A stretch of 15,071 nucleotides of DNA from the NCBI GenBank assembly GCA_963929765.1, contig CAWVKD010000027.1:1-15071 (forward strand), written 5' to 3'. The notes beneath the pieces are model-generated. The model saw nothing but the letters and a program-made list of their open reading frames with translations, had not been told where the DNA came from and made no database searches. A program made the translations under genes and the position numbers. This stretch comes from RGIG529 sp963929765 (GTDB lineage Bacteria; Bacillota; Clostridia; Oscillospirales; Oscillospiraceae). Position 1 is the stretch's first letter. Every line of letters starts with the position of its first letter. Shown piece by piece: positions 13,506 to 15,071 of this stretch.

Positions 13506-15071
13506 GCCAATGCGCCGAAGTGCTTTGATTGGCCCGTGGGGTGTGGGGGCAATTGTACCGTTCCCAAATGATGAATCACTGATGATTGCCGGTCTCGATA
13601 TGTGGCGCTATAATGATGCCATTCCGTTTATCATTAAGGATGAACGTCTGCAGCGCCGCTTGGGAGTACAGGAGCTTCGCTGGCCACCTGACTTCAGGGA
13701 AAGAACGCAGATCCCCAAAACTGTTTTTTGAAAATTCCTGCTGTACGATTCCCAACATGGCACTATTGTCCATTCTGCGGTACGATGCAAAAAACAACAT
13801 TGTATCAACAACAGCCCGAGTGTGATTGCTATCAGTGGCCCAATGGTCGTAAATGTAATCCATCATTCCGACACAAAAGAAAGCTGATTCCTGAACGATT
13901 CATTGTCATCTGCCCTGATGGGCATATTGATGATTTTCCTGTAGCGGAATGGCTTCATCATGGCAGTGGGCATACATATGTCCCCATTGAAAATGGCGGA
14001 AAATGCAAAATTAGAAGAAGCACCGGGGGTGCCTCTGCATCATTAAGTGGTGTTTTCTACGAGTGTGCTTGTGGCGCTAAAAAATCCATCGCAGGTGCCA
14101 CCATGCCAGGAGCACTTGCAAAGATTGGCTATAAATGCAAGGGGGCAAAGCCTTGGTTGGGGATGGATGCTGACCAGGACCATCCTTGCGGAAATGCTGA
14201 AATTCGTGTGGTTCTCCGCGGTGCTACTAATGTATGGTTTGCAGATACCAGAAGTTCTATTTACATTCCTACCGATGATGAGCAGACTGCGAAGAAGATC
14301 ATTGCTATTTTGGATGAGTTTTTCGAAATACTTAACTCATCACGGGTAGATGGAGAATGGAACCGTGGGTTCATTAACATTCTGGCTGAGCGGAACCATG
14401 TTGATCCGGATGAACTATATAATGCTTTTGCCCGCCGGGCTGAAGGCTTGGAAGGACTGCCTGATGTCACAGAGGACATGACCGAAGATGCTTACCGCTT
14501 GGCTGAATACAACGTTCTCATCAAGAGCAGTGGAAGCGATGCACAGCCATTCCATTCCCAAAACTATCCGATTGCATTTTATGATCCAAGCATAAGCAAA
14601 TATTTTAAGAGCATTTCCCTTGTGCACAAATTGCAAGAGACCCGTGCGTTTGTTGGTTTTTCCCGCGCCGAGCCAAAAGAACTGCCAATTTCTGAGCGCA
14701 AAAAAATGCTTCGGATTGGTAATGACAACTGGTTGCCCGCGATTCGGGTACAGGGTGAAGGTATTTTCTTTGAGTTTAACAAATCTGAGGTGGAAAATTG
14801 GGCAAAACAGCCTGCTGTTGTGGAAAGGCTGAAGAACCTGCAGACCGCCTACAAGAAATCCCGTTTTGGAGCTAATTCTTCAGGTAATTTACGGCCTGAA
14901 TTCGTACTGATTCACACATTTGCTCACTTGCTCATTAACCAACTCAGTTTTGAATGTGGCTATGGTAGTTCCTCTATTCGCGAGCGCATTTACTGCGAAA
15001 AGACTGATAATGAATACGGAATGTATGGCGTCTTGATTTACACGGCGTCCGGTGATTCTGAGGGTTCTCTT
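13489..15071 (+). pseudogene. drmB: DISARM protein DrmB (DUF1998), frameshifted and cut by right edge
   Basis: DrmB is the DUF1998 scaffold partner of DrmA. Translation starts at ATG 13489 (Shine-Dalgarno AAGGAGGG at 13476-13483, 17 bp overlap with drmA). It gives the family N-terminus RRSALIGPWGVGAIVPFP but stops at TGA 13729-13731 after 80 residues. The remainder is in the -1 frame, open from 13692 to the window edge (460 codons). It has a zinc motif WHYCPFCG (Cys codons at 13767 and 13776), CDC (13821, 13827), RGATNVWFADTRSSIYIP, and the DUF1998 blocks HTFAHLLINQLSF and YTASGDSEGSL. Only one shift separates the two parts and no other damage is visible. Explanations are a one-base deletion, a sequencing error, or frameshifting on the T6 run. 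Without repair or recoding, only an 80 aa fragment would be made. Confidence 0.88.
13692..13731 (+). other. Frameshift interval in drmB
   Basis: The start frame and the downstream -1 frame are both open only between 13692 and 13728, so the shift must lie here. Adding one A to the A3 run at 13700-13702 gives a smooth family-like junction, FRE-KNADPQNCFLKIP. The T6 run at 13724-13729 directly precedes and includes the T of the TGA stop; a -1 slip there also joins the two frames. Confidence 0.8.

Larger units (their letters stand above)
2146..15071 (+). other. Extended class 2 DISARM defence locus (operon)
   Basis: Seven co-directional genes with gaps of no more than 33 bp, most overlapping by 8-23 bp: HTH regulator, drmMII, AIPR, drmE, NERD-helicase, drmA, drmB. 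drmMII, drmE, drmA and drmB are the class 2 DISARM set; drmC (phospholipase D-like nuclease) would be expected just beyond the right edge. AIPR and the NERD-helicase are additions. G+C is lower than in the left-hand operon, consistent with a horizontally acquired island. Confidence 0.82.

Noticed and set aside
13489..13731. Reading the first drmB fragment as a separate small gene
   Set aside because: Its sequence is the normal DrmB N-terminus and the rest of DrmB continues in the neighbouring frame without a gap.
1..15071. CRISPR arrays, tRNAs, insertion sequences
   Set aside because: No regularly spaced direct repeats, no cloverleaf-like segment and no transposase or terminal inverted repeats were found by eye.

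Overview
The window looks like chromosomal or mobile-element DNA from a Gram-positive bacterium, most likely a gut-type Clostridia. Strong Shine-Dalgarno sequences (AGGAGG or GAGGTG type) precede nearly every gene. Genes are packed with 8-23 bp overlaps, and the protein families fit. No rRNA or marker gene is present, so the lineage is an inference. Base composition changes sharply: a hand count gives about 61% G+C over 1-240 and about 40% over 2701-2940. This suggests that the right-hand locus was acquired separately from the left-hand genes.

Left part (1-1541, all on the minus strand): four tightly linked genes. In transcription order they are a MutT-type Nudix hydrolase, a MazG-like NTP pyrophosphohydrolase, a small basic protein with a Myb/HTH-like C-terminus, and the N-terminus of a protein that starts with a DUF559/Vsr-like nuclease domain and probably continues into a helicase beyond the left edge. 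A candidate minus-strand promoter lies at 1582-1610.

Middle (1542-2145): a roughly 600 bp divergent intergenic region. It holds the two candidate promoters, a possible decayed coding remnant, a pyrimidine-rich tract with a C7 run, and a perfect 12-bp-stem hairpin followed by T residues, just before the first gene on the right.

Right part (2146-15071, all plus strand): a long operon whose backbone is a class 2 DISARM anti-phage system. The order is a small XRE/HTH_26 regulator, a cytosine-5 DNA methyltransferase (DrmMII-like), an AIPR/AbiR-type abortive infection protein, a DrmE-like protein, a NERD-nuclease/SF1-helicase fusion, DrmA (SF2 helicase with a zinc ribbon) and DrmB (DUF1998). DrmB is cut by the right edge, and drmC would be expected next. 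Two genes, AIPR and the NERD-helicase, are not among the canonical DISARM components but sit inside the operon with translationally coupled spacing. The locus therefore looks like an extended DISARM, or DISARM fused with a methyltransferase-AIPR module. DrmB is split by a single -1 frameshift between 13692 and 13731. It may be a real lesion, a sequencing error, or a slippage site (T6 next to the stop codon). Whether it is functional decides whether the system is active.
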